From JAJFUE01 sp039683515 (GTDB taxonomy: Bacteria; Sumerlaeota; Sumerlaeia; MVZB01), in NCBI GenBank assembly GCA_039683515.1, contig JBDKRG010000004.1, positions 124,001 through 188,000 of the forward strand: 64,000 nucleotides of DNA, in the 5' to 3' direction. The notes under the pieces were generated by a model. That model was not told where the DNA came from and searched no databases. It saw nothing but the letters and a program-made list of their open reading frames with translations. Position 1 is the first letter of the stretch, and every line of letters begins with the position of its first letter. The position numbers and the translations under genes were made by a program. Shown piece after piece: positions 25,101 to 33,126 of the stretch.

Positions 25101-26405
25101 ATGGATTCAGGCCGCGAAGGCGAAATTCGGTTTCAATCATGCGCGAGCGCCACCCGGACGCATACGGCCTGGATGGTGTTCATGTTCGTCGCCGGCTGCG
25201 GCATGCTGGCGATCGGGTTTTCGGCCAAAGATCCGGAGTGGGTTCTGAGAACGCTCCTGAGTCTGCTGAGCGCGATCTTTTTCCTGATCGGGATCCTGCT
25301 CTACCGGGAGCGCGCCAACGGCAAAAAGGTGTGGGCGGTCGGCGCGGAAGGGCTGCGCGAGCTGAGCGGGACGGGGCAGGGGATCCGGTGGGCCGACGTG
25401 GCCGATATCGAAATCGAGGCCACGATCTCGTCCGACAACACGATCCGGCTGATTGACCACAATGGGCGCAAGGCGGTCGTCATCGGCTGCGACGATTTCC
25501 CGGACGGCGGGCGCGGGCTTGTCGACGCGTTGCAGATGAAACTGGGCCGGATCTTCGAGCGGCAAGCCCGCCGCTATCTTGACGGCGAAAAGAAGTGGCG
25601 CGTGGGCGCCGTGAACGAAGCGCTGCGGATCGGGGGCGGGAACGTTTATGTGCGGAACCCGAAGAAAAACGTCATCCCACTGGGCGATATCCGGAAAGTG
25701 GAGTGGCTTCCCCGCGCGATCTCGGGAGCACGGCAGGGGGGGTGGGTGCTGATTTACGGGCCCGATTGGCGGCTCGAATTGCCCCAGAACATCGAGGGGA
25801 TGCAGTTTTTCCTGTATTGCCTGAAATACATGTGCGGGCTCGGCGGGCGGGTGAACCCGGCCCTGCCGGCCGGGATGCGCGACAGGATCGACGAGACGCG
25901 CAAAAAACAGGGCGCCCTCTCGAAGTGGCACACCATCGGGGGCGTTTTGATCCTGATGCCGGTGCTGGTCTTCATCGTCAACAGACACGAGCTCGCCGAT
26001 GCCGAGGCCATCAAAAAGTCCGGGACGCCCGCGATGGCCACGATCATCGAAGTCAGTGAAAACTCCGTCGTCCTTGTTTACCAGGACCGCAACGGGGCGG
26101 ACCAGAAAGTCACGGCCCAGGCGCACCGAAGCTTTACGGGGACCCATCGGCCCGGCGCCATCATCCCGATCCGGATCCACCCGACGAAACAGCGCATGAT
26201 CGGTTTCCGGGGAAAATCCGAATGGACCCGCAAATCGTTCGCGAGTTTCATCGCGATCAGCGTTGCCGGCGTGTGCATCGGCGCCGGGGTGCTCGTCCGG
26301 GCGCGGATGCGCGGGCGACAATACGAGGCCGAGCTGGCCGGGCTCGAGCTCGCGTCCATGCCGGGGGGCGGCGAAGATCAGGCAATCGAATCGTCGATTG
26401 ATTAG
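25101..26405 (+). CDS. Membrane protein with PH-like and DUF3592-like regions
   Basis: A 434-residue protein starting MDSGREGEIRFQSCASA. Two transmembrane helices near the start (AWMVFMFVAGCGMLAIGFS, TLLSLLSAIFFLIGILLY) precede a beta-rich PH-like region (GLRELSGTGQGIRWADVADI, YVRNPKKNVIPLGDIRKVEW). Two more helices near 270-290 and 390-410 flank a DUF3592-like segment (TPAMATIIEVSENSVVLVYQ). ATG 25101 lies behind GAAGGAG. It is the last gene of the three-gene block between tsf and pyrH on this strand. Function unknown. Confidence 0.72.
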   Translation: MDSGREGEIRFQSCASATRTHTAWMVFMFVAGCGMLAIGFSAKDPEWVLRTLLSLLSAIFFLIGILLYRERANGKKVWAVGAEGLRELSGTGQGIRWADVADIEIEATISSDNTIRLIDHNGRKAVVIGCDDFPDGGRGLVDALQMKLGRIFERQARRYLDGEKKWRVGAVNEALRIGGGNVYVRNPKKNVIPLGDIRKVEWLPRAISGARQGGWVLIYGPDWRLELPQNIEGMQFFLYCLKYMCGLGGRVNPALPAGMRDRIDETRKKQGALSKWHTIGGVLILMPVLVFIVNRHELADAEAIKKSGTPAMATIIEVSENSVVLVYQDRNGADQKVTAQAHRSFTGTHRPGAIIPIRIHPTKQRMIGFRGKSEWTRKSFASFIAISVAGVCIGAGVLVRARMRGRQYEAELAGLELASMPGGGEDQAIESSID

Positions 26406-26455
26406 GAGCATGTTGTACGATAGGCTCATGGGTGATTTTGATCAAGGGAGACAGC

Positions 26456-27199
26456 ATGAGCGCACAAGCACGTTCCAGGTCCGCCGCCGCGAAATTGCCC
26501 AAATACAAGCGGATTTTGCTGAAAATCAGCGGCGAATTCCTGCGCGGGGACTCCCAGCAGTCGGTGATCGACCACGCGATCATGGACCGGCTCTGCGGCG
26601 AGATCCGCGAGATGACCCGACTCGGCGTGCAGATCGGGATCGTGATCGGCGCCGGCAACATCGTGCGCGGCTCCGAGGTCAAGGACATGAACCGCGCCGC
26701 CGCCGACTACATCGGCATGGTCGGCACGATGATCAACTGCCTGACGATGCAGGGGCACCTGGAGCGGGTCGGCGTCGACACGCGCGTGCTGTCGGCGATC
26801 GAGATGCGCGAGGTCGCCGAGCCCTACATCCGCCGCCGCGCCGTCCGGCACCTGCAAAAGGGGCGCGTCGTGATCTTCGCGTGCGGCACCGGCAACCCGT
26901 ATTTCACGACCGACACGGCGGCCGCCCTGCGCGCCAACGAAATCGACGCCGACATCCTGATGAAGGCCACCAAGGTCGACGGCGTGTATTCGGACGACCC
27001 GATGAAGAACCCCAAGGCGAAAATGTACAAGAAACTGAGCTACCAGGAAGTCGTCAGCCAGAACCTGAGGGTCATGGACACGTCGGCCGTCTCGCTGTGC
27101 CGCGACAACAACCTGCCGATCCTGGTCTTCAACCTCGACCGCAAGGGGAACGTGCGCAAGGCGGTGATGGGCGAGTCGATCGGGACGCTGGTCAATTGA
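26456..27199 (+). CDS. pyrH: UMP kinase PyrH
   Basis: A 247-residue hexameric amino-acid-kinase-fold enzyme that phosphorylates UMP to UDP in pyrimidine nucleotide synthesis. Diagnostic blocks are YKRILLKISGEFLRG, IGIVIGAGNIVRG, MVGTMINCLTMQGHLE, IFACGTGNPYFTTDTAAALRA and ILMKATKVDGVYSDDP (abridged). ATG 26456 sits behind AAGGGAGACAGC. In many genomes pyrH follows tsf and precedes frr. Here four genes lie between tsf and pyrH and no frr follows before the GIY-YIG gene and pheA. Confidence 0.97.
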   Translation: MSAQARSRSAAAKLPKYKRILLKISGEFLRGDSQQSVIDHAIMDRLCGEIREMTRLGVQIGIVIGAGNIVRGSEVKDMNRAAADYIGMVGTMINCLTMQGHLERVGVDTRVLSAIEMREVAEPYIRRRAVRHLQKGRVVIFACGTGNPYFTTDTAAALRANEIDADILMKATKVDGVYSDDPMKNPKAKMYKKLSYQEVVSQNLRVMDTSAVSLCRDNNLPILVFNLDRKGNVRKAVMGESIGTLVN

Positions 27200-27212
27200 G
27201 TCTGGATTGAAC

Positions 27213-27245
27213 CGCAGAGACGCAGAGACGCAGAGAACGCCGAGA
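27213..27245. repeat. GCAGAGAC-type tandem repeat after pyrH
   Basis: Four units of GCAGAGAC/GCAGAGAAC in tandem (period 8) just after the pyrH stop. The same family is seen in decayed form at 17143. Confidence 0.75.
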
Positions 27246-27256
27246 AATTCAAATCA

Positions 27257-27613
27257 TCAGCATTTCTTGTGGTTGTAGCCGCGGTCGCCGTAGGGCTGGA
27301 GCTTCTCGAGCCATTGCTTTTCGAGAGCGGCCAGGTCCGCTCGGTAGTCGTACTGCGGGTCGTCGTTGGGCTTTAATTCCTCGAGGATTTCAAAGACGAA
27401 CGCGTCGGGGCCGGCCTCGTCCCAGTCTTTCTTGATCTCGCGATTGTTGGCGAAACTGCCGTCGCGGCGCTCGAACTCGAACCGGTTGCGGCGGCCGTCC
27501 AGGTTCAGGTTGCTCCCGACCAGGACCCTGCCGTTGGCCGTGTTCCGGATCTGATAGACGCCCATCGGGCGAAGCGTGTTTTTGTAATTGAATATGGCTT
27601 CTTTCTTGTTCAT
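27257..27613 (-). CDS. GIY-YIG nuclease family protein
   Basis: A 118-residue protein with the GIY-YIG-like motif split as GVYQIRNTANGRVLVGSNLN, in which the usual GIY and YIG become GVY and VLVG. The remainder carries RNRFEFERRDGSFANNREIKKDW and FVFEILEEL, matching the known small single-domain family (RxxxH-like Arg and Glu). Members are standalone nucleases, many of unknown role, often mobile or phage-linked. It is convergent with pyrH and AT-richer than its neighbours. The tail is short and charged (GDRGYNHKKC). Confidence 0.85.
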   Translation of the reverse strand: MNKKEAIFNYKNTLRPMGVYQIRNTANGRVLVGSNLNLDGRRNRFEFERRDGSFANNREIKKDWDEAGPDAFVFEILEELKPNDDPQYDYRADLAALEKQWLEKLQPYGDRGYNHKKC

Positions 27614-27710
27614 GGCGAAAGCTCCTGAACGAATCTAGTGATGTGTAACGGGAAAGCCAAGCAAAAGGATCGTTGGTGGATATTTCGCCCCACGGCGTAG
27701 CCCGTCATGC

Positions 27711-27853
27711 GATGTCGCGGGCGCCCCTCCGGGGCGCACCATTATCATGCATTCTTACCCCCGGCGGCGCTTCGCTTCGCCGGGGGCTACTCGCGGCGGC
27801 CCCGCTGGGGCCAAAAATATGGGGAACGGCAAGTGATGAGTCGTGGGGTTAGG
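27711..27853. repeat. Single copy of the three-hairpin dispersed element
   Basis: It contains TGTCGCGGGCGCCCCTCC with GGGGCGC, then CCCCCGGCGGCGCTTCG with CTTCGCCGGGGG, then GCGGCCCCGCTGGGGCC. The flank CCAAAAATATGGGG and AGTCGTGGGGTT correspond to the arm of the inverted pair at 13735-14062. Nothing else is supported in 27614-28100. Confidence 0.75.
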
Positions 27854-28100
27854 AGGACAGGTGTTTAGCTAGCGAGTGCTTTTAGGGATGCCGAATCGCC
27901 GGGGGCGTGCTGCATGATCAAATTGATGAGAGATGGCGATGGGTTTCGGGGTGCTTGACGGGAAGCAAGCTTCCCTGGGTTTAAAGCGCAGGCAAGCCTG
28001 CGCAATCCTCATGTTACCACTGGACGATTTTGTGTTTTTGGTGTTTTTTAGTAGTGGGTCCGCGATGACCTACAGCCAGATCATGGGCAGGGCGACTCCG

Positions 28101-29252
28101 ATGGCCACTTCAGCAAAAAAAACGGTCGCGAAGAAAGCAGAGCCGAAGACGAAACGCGCTCCGAAATCGAAGGCGCCGGCGACGGTCGACGCGTGCCGCC
28201 GCCAGATCGATCAGATCGACACCGAGATGATCTCGATCCTGGACCGGCGCGCGGGGCTCGCCCGCCGGATCGGCGAGATCAAGCGCGCCAGCGGCAAGGT
28301 CAGCTTCGACGCCGGCCGGCACCTCGAAAAGCTCAACGCCATCGCCAAGCGCGGCTCGGGGGTGTTCCCGATCGAGGGGCTGCGCCTGGTGTTCGGCGAG
28401 ATCATGTCGGCCTGCCTGGCGCTGCAGGGGCCGCAGCAGATCGCCTACCTGGGGCCCGAGGCGACGTTCAGCCACATCGCGGCGGTGCGCGCATTCGGCC
28501 GCTCGATCGAATACCGGCCGTACGGCTCGATCCACGACATCTTCGAGGCGGTCGAGAAGAACTGGGTCAACTTCGGGATCGTGCCGATCGAGAACTCGAC
28601 CGGCGGCGTGATCCACACGACGCTCGACGAGCTCATGACGTCGCCGCTGTCGATCTGCGCCGAGATCCACATCGCCGTGCACCATCACCTGATGGCCAAG
28701 GGCAAGCTGGAAGACGTCAAGAAGGTCTGCACGCACCCGCAGATCCTGAGCCAGTGCCGCAACTGGCTGCGGGCGCACCTGCCCAACGCGATGCAGATCG
28801 AAACGAGCAGCTCGGGCGAGGGGGCCAAGATGGCCCTCAAGGACAAGTCGATCGCGTCGATCGGGCCGGAGCTGGCGTCGAAGATCCACGGCCTGCCGAT
28901 CGTCGTGAGCCGGATCGAGGACGTGAAGGAAAACATCACGCGGTTCCTGATCATCGGCCACCAGTCGCCGGGGCCGTCGGGCAACGACAAGACGTCGATC
29001 ATGTTCTGCATCAAGGATGAACCCGGCGCGCTGAAACAGTTATTGGCGCCGTTCAGCGACCGCGGCATCAACCTGACCAAGATCGAGTCGCGGCCGTCGC
29101 GGCGGCGGGCGTGGGACTACAACTTCTTCGTCGACATGCACGGCCACATGACCGAGCCCAAGATCGTCGAGGCGCTCGAGGCGATGCGCCCGTATGTGAC
29201 GTATCTGCGCGTCCTGGGCTCGTACCCGGTCGACAATTTCATCGCGGGTTGA
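28101..29252 (+). CDS. pheA: Bifunctional chorismate mutase/prephenate dehydratase
   Basis: A 383-residue P-protein for phenylalanine synthesis. The short N-terminal Lys/Ala-rich leader is followed by a chorismate mutase AroQ domain (about 35-115: CRRQIDQIDTEMISILDRRA, IGEIKRAS). Prephenate dehydratase follows (about 120-295) with the IAYLGPEATFSHIAA start, the catalytic TRF in NITRFLIIG, and NSTGGVIHTTLDEL. An ACT regulatory domain closes it (KTSIMFCIKDEPGALKQLLA, GINLTKIESRPSR), implying phenylalanine feedback. I use ATG 28101; the frame upstream to 27933 runs into repeat DNA. It is followed after 10 bases by the next gene. Confidence 0.96.
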   Translation: MATSAKKTVAKKAEPKTKRAPKSKAPATVDACRRQIDQIDTEMISILDRRAGLARRIGEIKRASGKVSFDAGRHLEKLNAIAKRGSGVFPIEGLRLVFGEIMSACLALQGPQQIAYLGPEATFSHIAAVRAFGRSIEYRPYGSIHDIFEAVEKNWVNFGIVPIENSTGGVIHTTLDELMTSPLSICAEIHIAVHHHLMAKGKLEDVKKVCTHPQILSQCRNWLRAHLPNAMQIETSSSGEGAKMALKDKSIASIGPELASKIHGLPIVVSRIEDVKENITRFLIIGHQSPGPSGNDKTSIMFCIKDEPGALKQLLAPFSDRGINLTKIESRPSRRRAWDYNFFVDMHGHMTEPKIVEALEAMRPYVTYLRVLGSYPVDNFIAG

Positions 29253-29262
29253 GGAGTCCGGC

Positions 29263-29946
29263 GTGCCCACCGATACCGTAGCGTTCACGATCGACCTGTT
29301 CGGCAAGCACCTGTCGCTGACGTGGTGGATTATTTTCGGCCTGGCCGGCGGCAACGCCCTGTTTTCCAGCCGCGTGATCCTTCAGTGGTGGGCCAGCGAG
29401 CGGGCCGGCCGGACGGTCGTGCCGGTCTCGTTCTGGTGGATCAGCGTCGTGGCCACGGCGGTGCATTTCATCTACGCCTGCCACATCCGCGAGATCCCGT
29501 TCATGATCATGCTGTCGGTGACGCTGGTCCCCTACGTCCGCAACCTGTCGATCCATTACCGGCCGAACCGGCCGCCGCTGCCGATGATCCCGATGCTCGT
29601 CGTCTCGGTCGTCCTGACGCTGATCCCGACGTTCTTCTTCGGCTACAAGAACCGCGATCACCTCGACGGCTGGATCGTGCTGGGGCTCGTCGGCACGTTC
29701 ATCTATTCGAGCCGGTTCTTCGTGTCGTGGATCGAGAGCGAGCGCAACCGGCAGGCGACGCTGTCGCTCAAGTTCTGGTGGATCAGCCTGATCGGCTCGC
29801 TCTTGATGCTGGCCTACGCGCTGATCCGCCACAACCTGGTCTTTATTCTCGCCTTCCTGTTCAACGGCATCCCGTTCGTGCGCAACATCATGCTGACCGG
29901 CCGGCAGAACAAGGCCGCGGCGGTCGCGAGCGAATGCGGCGGTTGA
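29263..29946 (+). CDS. LpxB N-terminal domain-like membrane protein
   Basis: A 227-residue polytopic protein built of two copies of the lipid-A-disaccharide synthase N-terminal (LAB_N) motif. The first copy has SSRVILQWWASERAGRTVVPVSFWWISV; the second has SSRFFVSWIESERNRQATLSLKFWWIS, ending FLFNGIPFVRNIML. Standalone LAB_N proteins are thought to be membrane helpers in lipid or lipopolysaccharide metabolism, without a settled reaction. Start is GTG 29263 (MPTDTVAF), only 10 bases after pheA, so the two genes are likely co-transcribed. Confidence 0.88.
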   Translation: MPTDTVAFTIDLFGKHLSLTWWIIFGLAGGNALFSSRVILQWWASERAGRTVVPVSFWWISVVATAVHFIYACHIREIPFMIMLSVTLVPYVRNLSIHYRPNRPPLPMIPMLVVSVVLTLIPTFFFGYKNRDHLDGWIVLGLVGTFIYSSRFFVSWIESERNRQATLSLKFWWISLIGSLLMLAYALIRHNLVFILAFLFNGIPFVRNIMLTGRQNKAAAVASECGG

Positions 29947-29961
29947 TTGCCGGTCGAATGG

Positions 29962-29999
29962 AACGCGGATGACGCGGATCGGGCGGATTCGCACGGATC
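29962..29999. repeat. GCGGATCGGGCGGATT-type short repeat
   Basis: GAACGCGGATGACGCGGATC followed by GGGCGGATTCGCACGGATC: four degenerate copies of a 9-base period built on CGGAT. A related GGACGGAT family occurs at 50188. Confidence 0.6.
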
Positions 30000-30083
30000 A
30001 TGTTTGAACCGCCAAGACGCCATGATCGCCAAGACCTGAAAAATATCATTAGAGCCAAAAAATCGAGCGGCGCCGCACCAACA

Positions 30084-30199
30084 GGAACATTGTTCCGGAA
30101 CAGCGACGGCGTCATTGTACATTTACGTACACCCCCGTATATATTGATTAAAATCCTATAAAAATATAATGAAAGCCTTGAAATGTTTGGCTATATAAT
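30084..30199 (+). promoter_or_regulatory. AT-rich promoter island ahead of the repeat-domain protein
   Basis: The island is far more AT-rich than the rest. It carries two TATAAT boxes (30165-30170 and 30194-30199), of which the first has TTGATT 15 bases upstream. Dyads GGAACATTGTTCC (30084-30096) and TGTAC-ATTTAC-GTACA (30116-30131) lie before it. Exact promoter choice is uncertain. Confidence 0.4.
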
Positions 30200-30280
30200 G
30201 AGCCTTGTGCATCGGAAAATAAACAGTCTCGAAGCTGGTTGGATTACTGCAATCAAAAACAAAAAGCGAGGGTGGGAACC

Positions 30281-32977
30281 ATGAGCCGCTGCCTTCATTC
30301 GCTGCGTTTGCGACTGAGCGTGTGGGCGCTCGCGCTCGCCATGATGCCCATGCTGGCGTCGGCCGGCACCGGGGTCTACGGCAAGGTCGTCGGCGCGACA
30401 AGCCAGGCGCCGATCGCGGGGGCGCACGTCCTGTGCGCGCAGCTCGATACCTCGGTCACGGTCGTGCGGACGCAACTGACGGGCGCACTCGGCGGGTTCG
30501 AGTTCAACTCGCTGGCCGCGGGCAAGTGGCTGGTCGTGGTGTCCGCCAACGGCTACCAGACGGCCTACCAGGGCTGCGTCGTCGCGGCCGGCGCGATGAA
30601 GAGCCTGCAGTTCGCGCTCAAGACGCAGGCCGAGACGCAGGCCGGCGTGATCGAAGGCAGCGTCACAAACGGCTCGACGGGGGCGCCCATCCCGGGCGCG
30701 ACGGTCTACTACCAGCTTCAGCCGACGTCCGGCACGGCGGTGATCGCCATCATCCAGCACGTCATGACCGACGCCGGCGGCCATTACCGGATCGCGGGGC
30801 TGCACCCGGGCGCATACGCGCTGACGGCGTGCGCCGCCGGGTTTGCGAGCGCGCACCGGACGGTCGAGGTCGCGGCGGGCGCGGTCACGCAGGCCAGTTT
30901 CAGGCTCGAGCCCACCGTGACGCCGCTGCCGGGGGCGATCGCCGGCCGCGTGATCGACGCCAAGACGAGCGAGCCGCTTGTCGGGGCGCGGGTGTATTAC
31001 GGGCCGCTGTATTCGGCGACCGCCGAGTACAAGTGGTTCAACACGGACGGGACGCCGCTTCGCCCGTACGTGGTCACCGACTCGACCGGCCGGTTCGCGA
31101 TCGAAAGCCTCGCCCCCGGCCTCTATTACCTGCTCGCCATGAAGGACGGCTACGGGCGCCAGCAGATCCAGGTGACCGTGGTTGCCGGCCAGACGAGGGA
31201 AGTGAAAATCAGGCTCCTGCCGGCGACCGTGTCGACGGGCGGCATCAAGGGAACGGTCCAGTCGACGACGGGCCTGCCGATCGCCGGGGCGACGGTTTAT
31301 TACCAGCCGCACGGCATCGTCTATATCCAGCAACCGCGCGTCCTGACGGGCAGCGACGGCCGCTACACGATCCCGCCGATCCCGACCGGCGAGTGCCGCG
31401 TCTGGGTATTGGCCGAAGGATTCTATAGTCAAAGCCGGATAGTGGTCGTTGTGGCCGGCGCGACGGTCGAATTGAATTTCAGGCTGATGCCGAAGACGGC
31501 GTCGGTCGGGACGGTTACGGGCAGGGTGATCGACGCCAAGACCTCGGCCCCGCTGATCGGCGCGAAGATCCGGATCGTGCCGACGGTCCAGAACTCGACG
31601 GCGCCGATCTGCCTGGAGGGCCTCACATACACCAACGGCGAATACAAAATCCTGAACGTTCCGGCCGGGGGAGTGCTCGTCACGGCATGCCAGGCCGGCT
31701 ACCTGACGCAGTCCAGGACGGCCACCGTCCCGGCGGCCGGCACCGTGGCGGTCAACTTCCGGCTGACGCCGATCGACTCGGTCAAGACCGGCAAGATCGT
31801 CGGGCAGGTGCTGGACGCGGCCAATGAAAAGCCGATCGCGGGGGCGGTCGTGCGGCTTATCCCGGCCGACGCGATCATCTTCGACCTGATGCGCTCGGCG
31901 GGGCTGCCGCGCGAGACCCTGACCGACGCCAACGGCCAGTATGGGTTCGAGCGCGTGCCGGCCGGCTCGTACCAGGTCGTGGCGGGCCGGACCGGATACA
32001 AGCAGGCGAGCAAGCCGGCTGAGGTCGTCGCGGACTCGACGACGGAGGTCAACTTCCTGCTCGAGGCCGTGCCGGCGATCGAGTACGGCAAGCTGTACGG
32101 GCGCGTCGTCGACGCCGTCACCAGCACGCCGATCGCCGCGGCCTGGGTCGCGATCCAGATGGACGTGACCGATCCGCTGGCGTCGACGCCGACGTGCATG
32201 AAGGCCTTTACGAACACGTCCGGCTACTTCACGATCGAGCGGGTCCCCGTGGGCACGGGGACCGTTTACGCCGCGAAGAAGGGCTACATGCCCGCCAGCC
32301 AGGCCGTTGAGATCACCAAGGGGCAGACGGCGATCGTCGGCTTCGGGCTCCAGCCGGTCACGAGCAAGGGCGTCCTCGAGGGGAACGTCACCGACACGAG
32401 CACGGGGCTGGCGCTGGCCGGGATCAACGTGATCGTCCCGCTCCTCGACCAGCCGCACATGGCCAACGCCAACACGGCCTACCGGGCCGTCACCAACACG
32501 GCCGGCCATTACCGGATCGAGGGGGTGCCGGCCGGCCTGCGCAAGGCGGTGGCGTTCAGCCGCGAATACGTCCCCGGCTCCGGGACGGTGACGGTCGTCG
32601 CCGGCCAGACGGCGCAGCTCGATTTCGCGCTGACGCGCCGGACCTCCGACACGCTCCAGACCGTGACGGTCAAGGTGGTCAACGCGGCCGGCGCGGCGCT
32701 GCCCGGCGTGCGCCTGAGCGTGCCGGTGTGCGACGTCGTCGAGCCGTTCACCGAGTGGGACCTGTTCCAGACGGCGACGTCGGGGGCGGGGACGGCCACG
32801 CTGGGCGGCGTGCCGACAGGGCTGTTCTTCGCGGTCGGGGCGCTGGCCAACTACCAGCCGGCGTTCGTGCTGCTGCCGGACAAATACGAGGCGGTCGGCG
32901 GCGTGAGCTCGATGACGATGACCATGAGCCCGCTCTCGGGGGGCAACTCGGCCACCGACTGGGCGAGCTACCAATAA
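30281..32977 (+). CDS. Exported protein with nine carboxypeptidase-regulatory-like repeats
   Basis: An 898-residue secreted protein with a signal peptide (LSVWALALAMMPMLASA). Nine Ig-like carboxypeptidase-regulatory domains follow, about 85-100 residues each, opening with GKVVGATSQAPIAGA, GSVTNGSTGAPIPGA, GRVIDAKTSEPLVGA, GTVQSTTGLPIAGA, GRVIDAKTSAPLIGA, GQVLDAANEKPIAGA, GRVVDAVTSTPIAAA, GNVTDTSTGLALAG and VKVVNAAGAALPG. Such repeats build extended stalks on the cell surface or assist envelope structures. The protein ends DWASYQ with no sorting signal seen. A strong terminator follows at 32999-33036. The 1025-codon antisense frame is rejected. Confidence 0.88.
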   Translation: MSRCLHSLRLRLSVWALALAMMPMLASAGTGVYGKVVGATSQAPIAGAHVLCAQLDTSVTVVRTQLTGALGGFEFNSLAAGKWLVVVSANGYQTAYQGCVVAAGAMKSLQFALKTQAETQAGVIEGSVTNGSTGAPIPGATVYYQLQPTSGTAVIAIIQHVMTDAGGHYRIAGLHPGAYALTACAAGFASAHRTVEVAAGAVTQASFRLEPTVTPLPGAIAGRVIDAKTSEPLVGARVYYGPLYSATAEYKWFNTDGTPLRPYVVTDSTGRFAIESLAPGLYYLLAMKDGYGRQQIQVTVVAGQTREVKIRLLPATVSTGGIKGTVQSTTGLPIAGATVYYQPHGIVYIQQPRVLTGSDGRYTIPPIPTGECRVWVLAEGFYSQSRIVVVVAGATVELNFRLMPKTASVGTVTGRVIDAKTSAPLIGAKIRIVPTVQNSTAPICLEGLTYTNGEYKILNVPAGGVLVTACQAGYLTQSRTATVPAAGTVAVNFRLTPIDSVKTGKIVGQVLDAANEKPIAGAVVRLIPADAIIFDLMRSAGLPRETLTDANGQYGFERVPAGSYQVVAGRTGYKQASKPAEVVADSTTEVNFLLEAVPAIEYGKLYGRVVDAVTSTPIAAAWVAIQMDVTDPLASTPTCMKAFTNTSGYFTIERVPVGTGTVYAAKKGYMPASQAVEITKGQTAIVGFGLQPVTSKGVLEGNVTDTSTGLALAGINVIVPLLDQPHMANANTAYRAVTNTAGHYRIEGVPAGLRKAVAFSREYVPGSGTVTVVAGQTAQLDFALTRRTSDTLQTVTVKVVNAAGAALPGVRLSVPVCDVVEPFTEWDLFQTATSGAGTATLGGVPTGLFFAVGALANYQPAFVLLPDKYEAVGGVSSMTMTMSPLSGGNSATDWASYQ

Positions 32978-32998
32978 ACATTGAAAGCATCGGACGGG

Positions 32999-33036
32999 AA
33001 GCCGCGGGTTGGACGCCGACCCGCGGCTTTTTTTTT
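32999..33036 (+). terminator. Intrinsic terminator after the repeat-domain protein
   Basis: GCCGCGGGT (33001-33009) pairs with ACCCGCGGC (33019-33027) and is followed by nine T. A strong rho-independent terminator. Confidence 0.9.
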
Positions 33037-33126
33037 GCGGTCCGCGGCGCCTTGGGGGGTGCAGTTCGCAAGTGCGCGGATGCGCGGGCGTGTGGTAGCT
33101 ATAGTGTGAAAGGAAACGAATCCGAC

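Noticed and set aside
27933..28100. Upstream extension of pheA
   Set aside because: The added 56 residues are low-quality sequence next to repeat DNA; chorismate mutase starts later.
30084..30096. GGAACATTGTTCC as a LexA box
   Set aside because: Spacing differs from the known boxes and no SOS gene follows.
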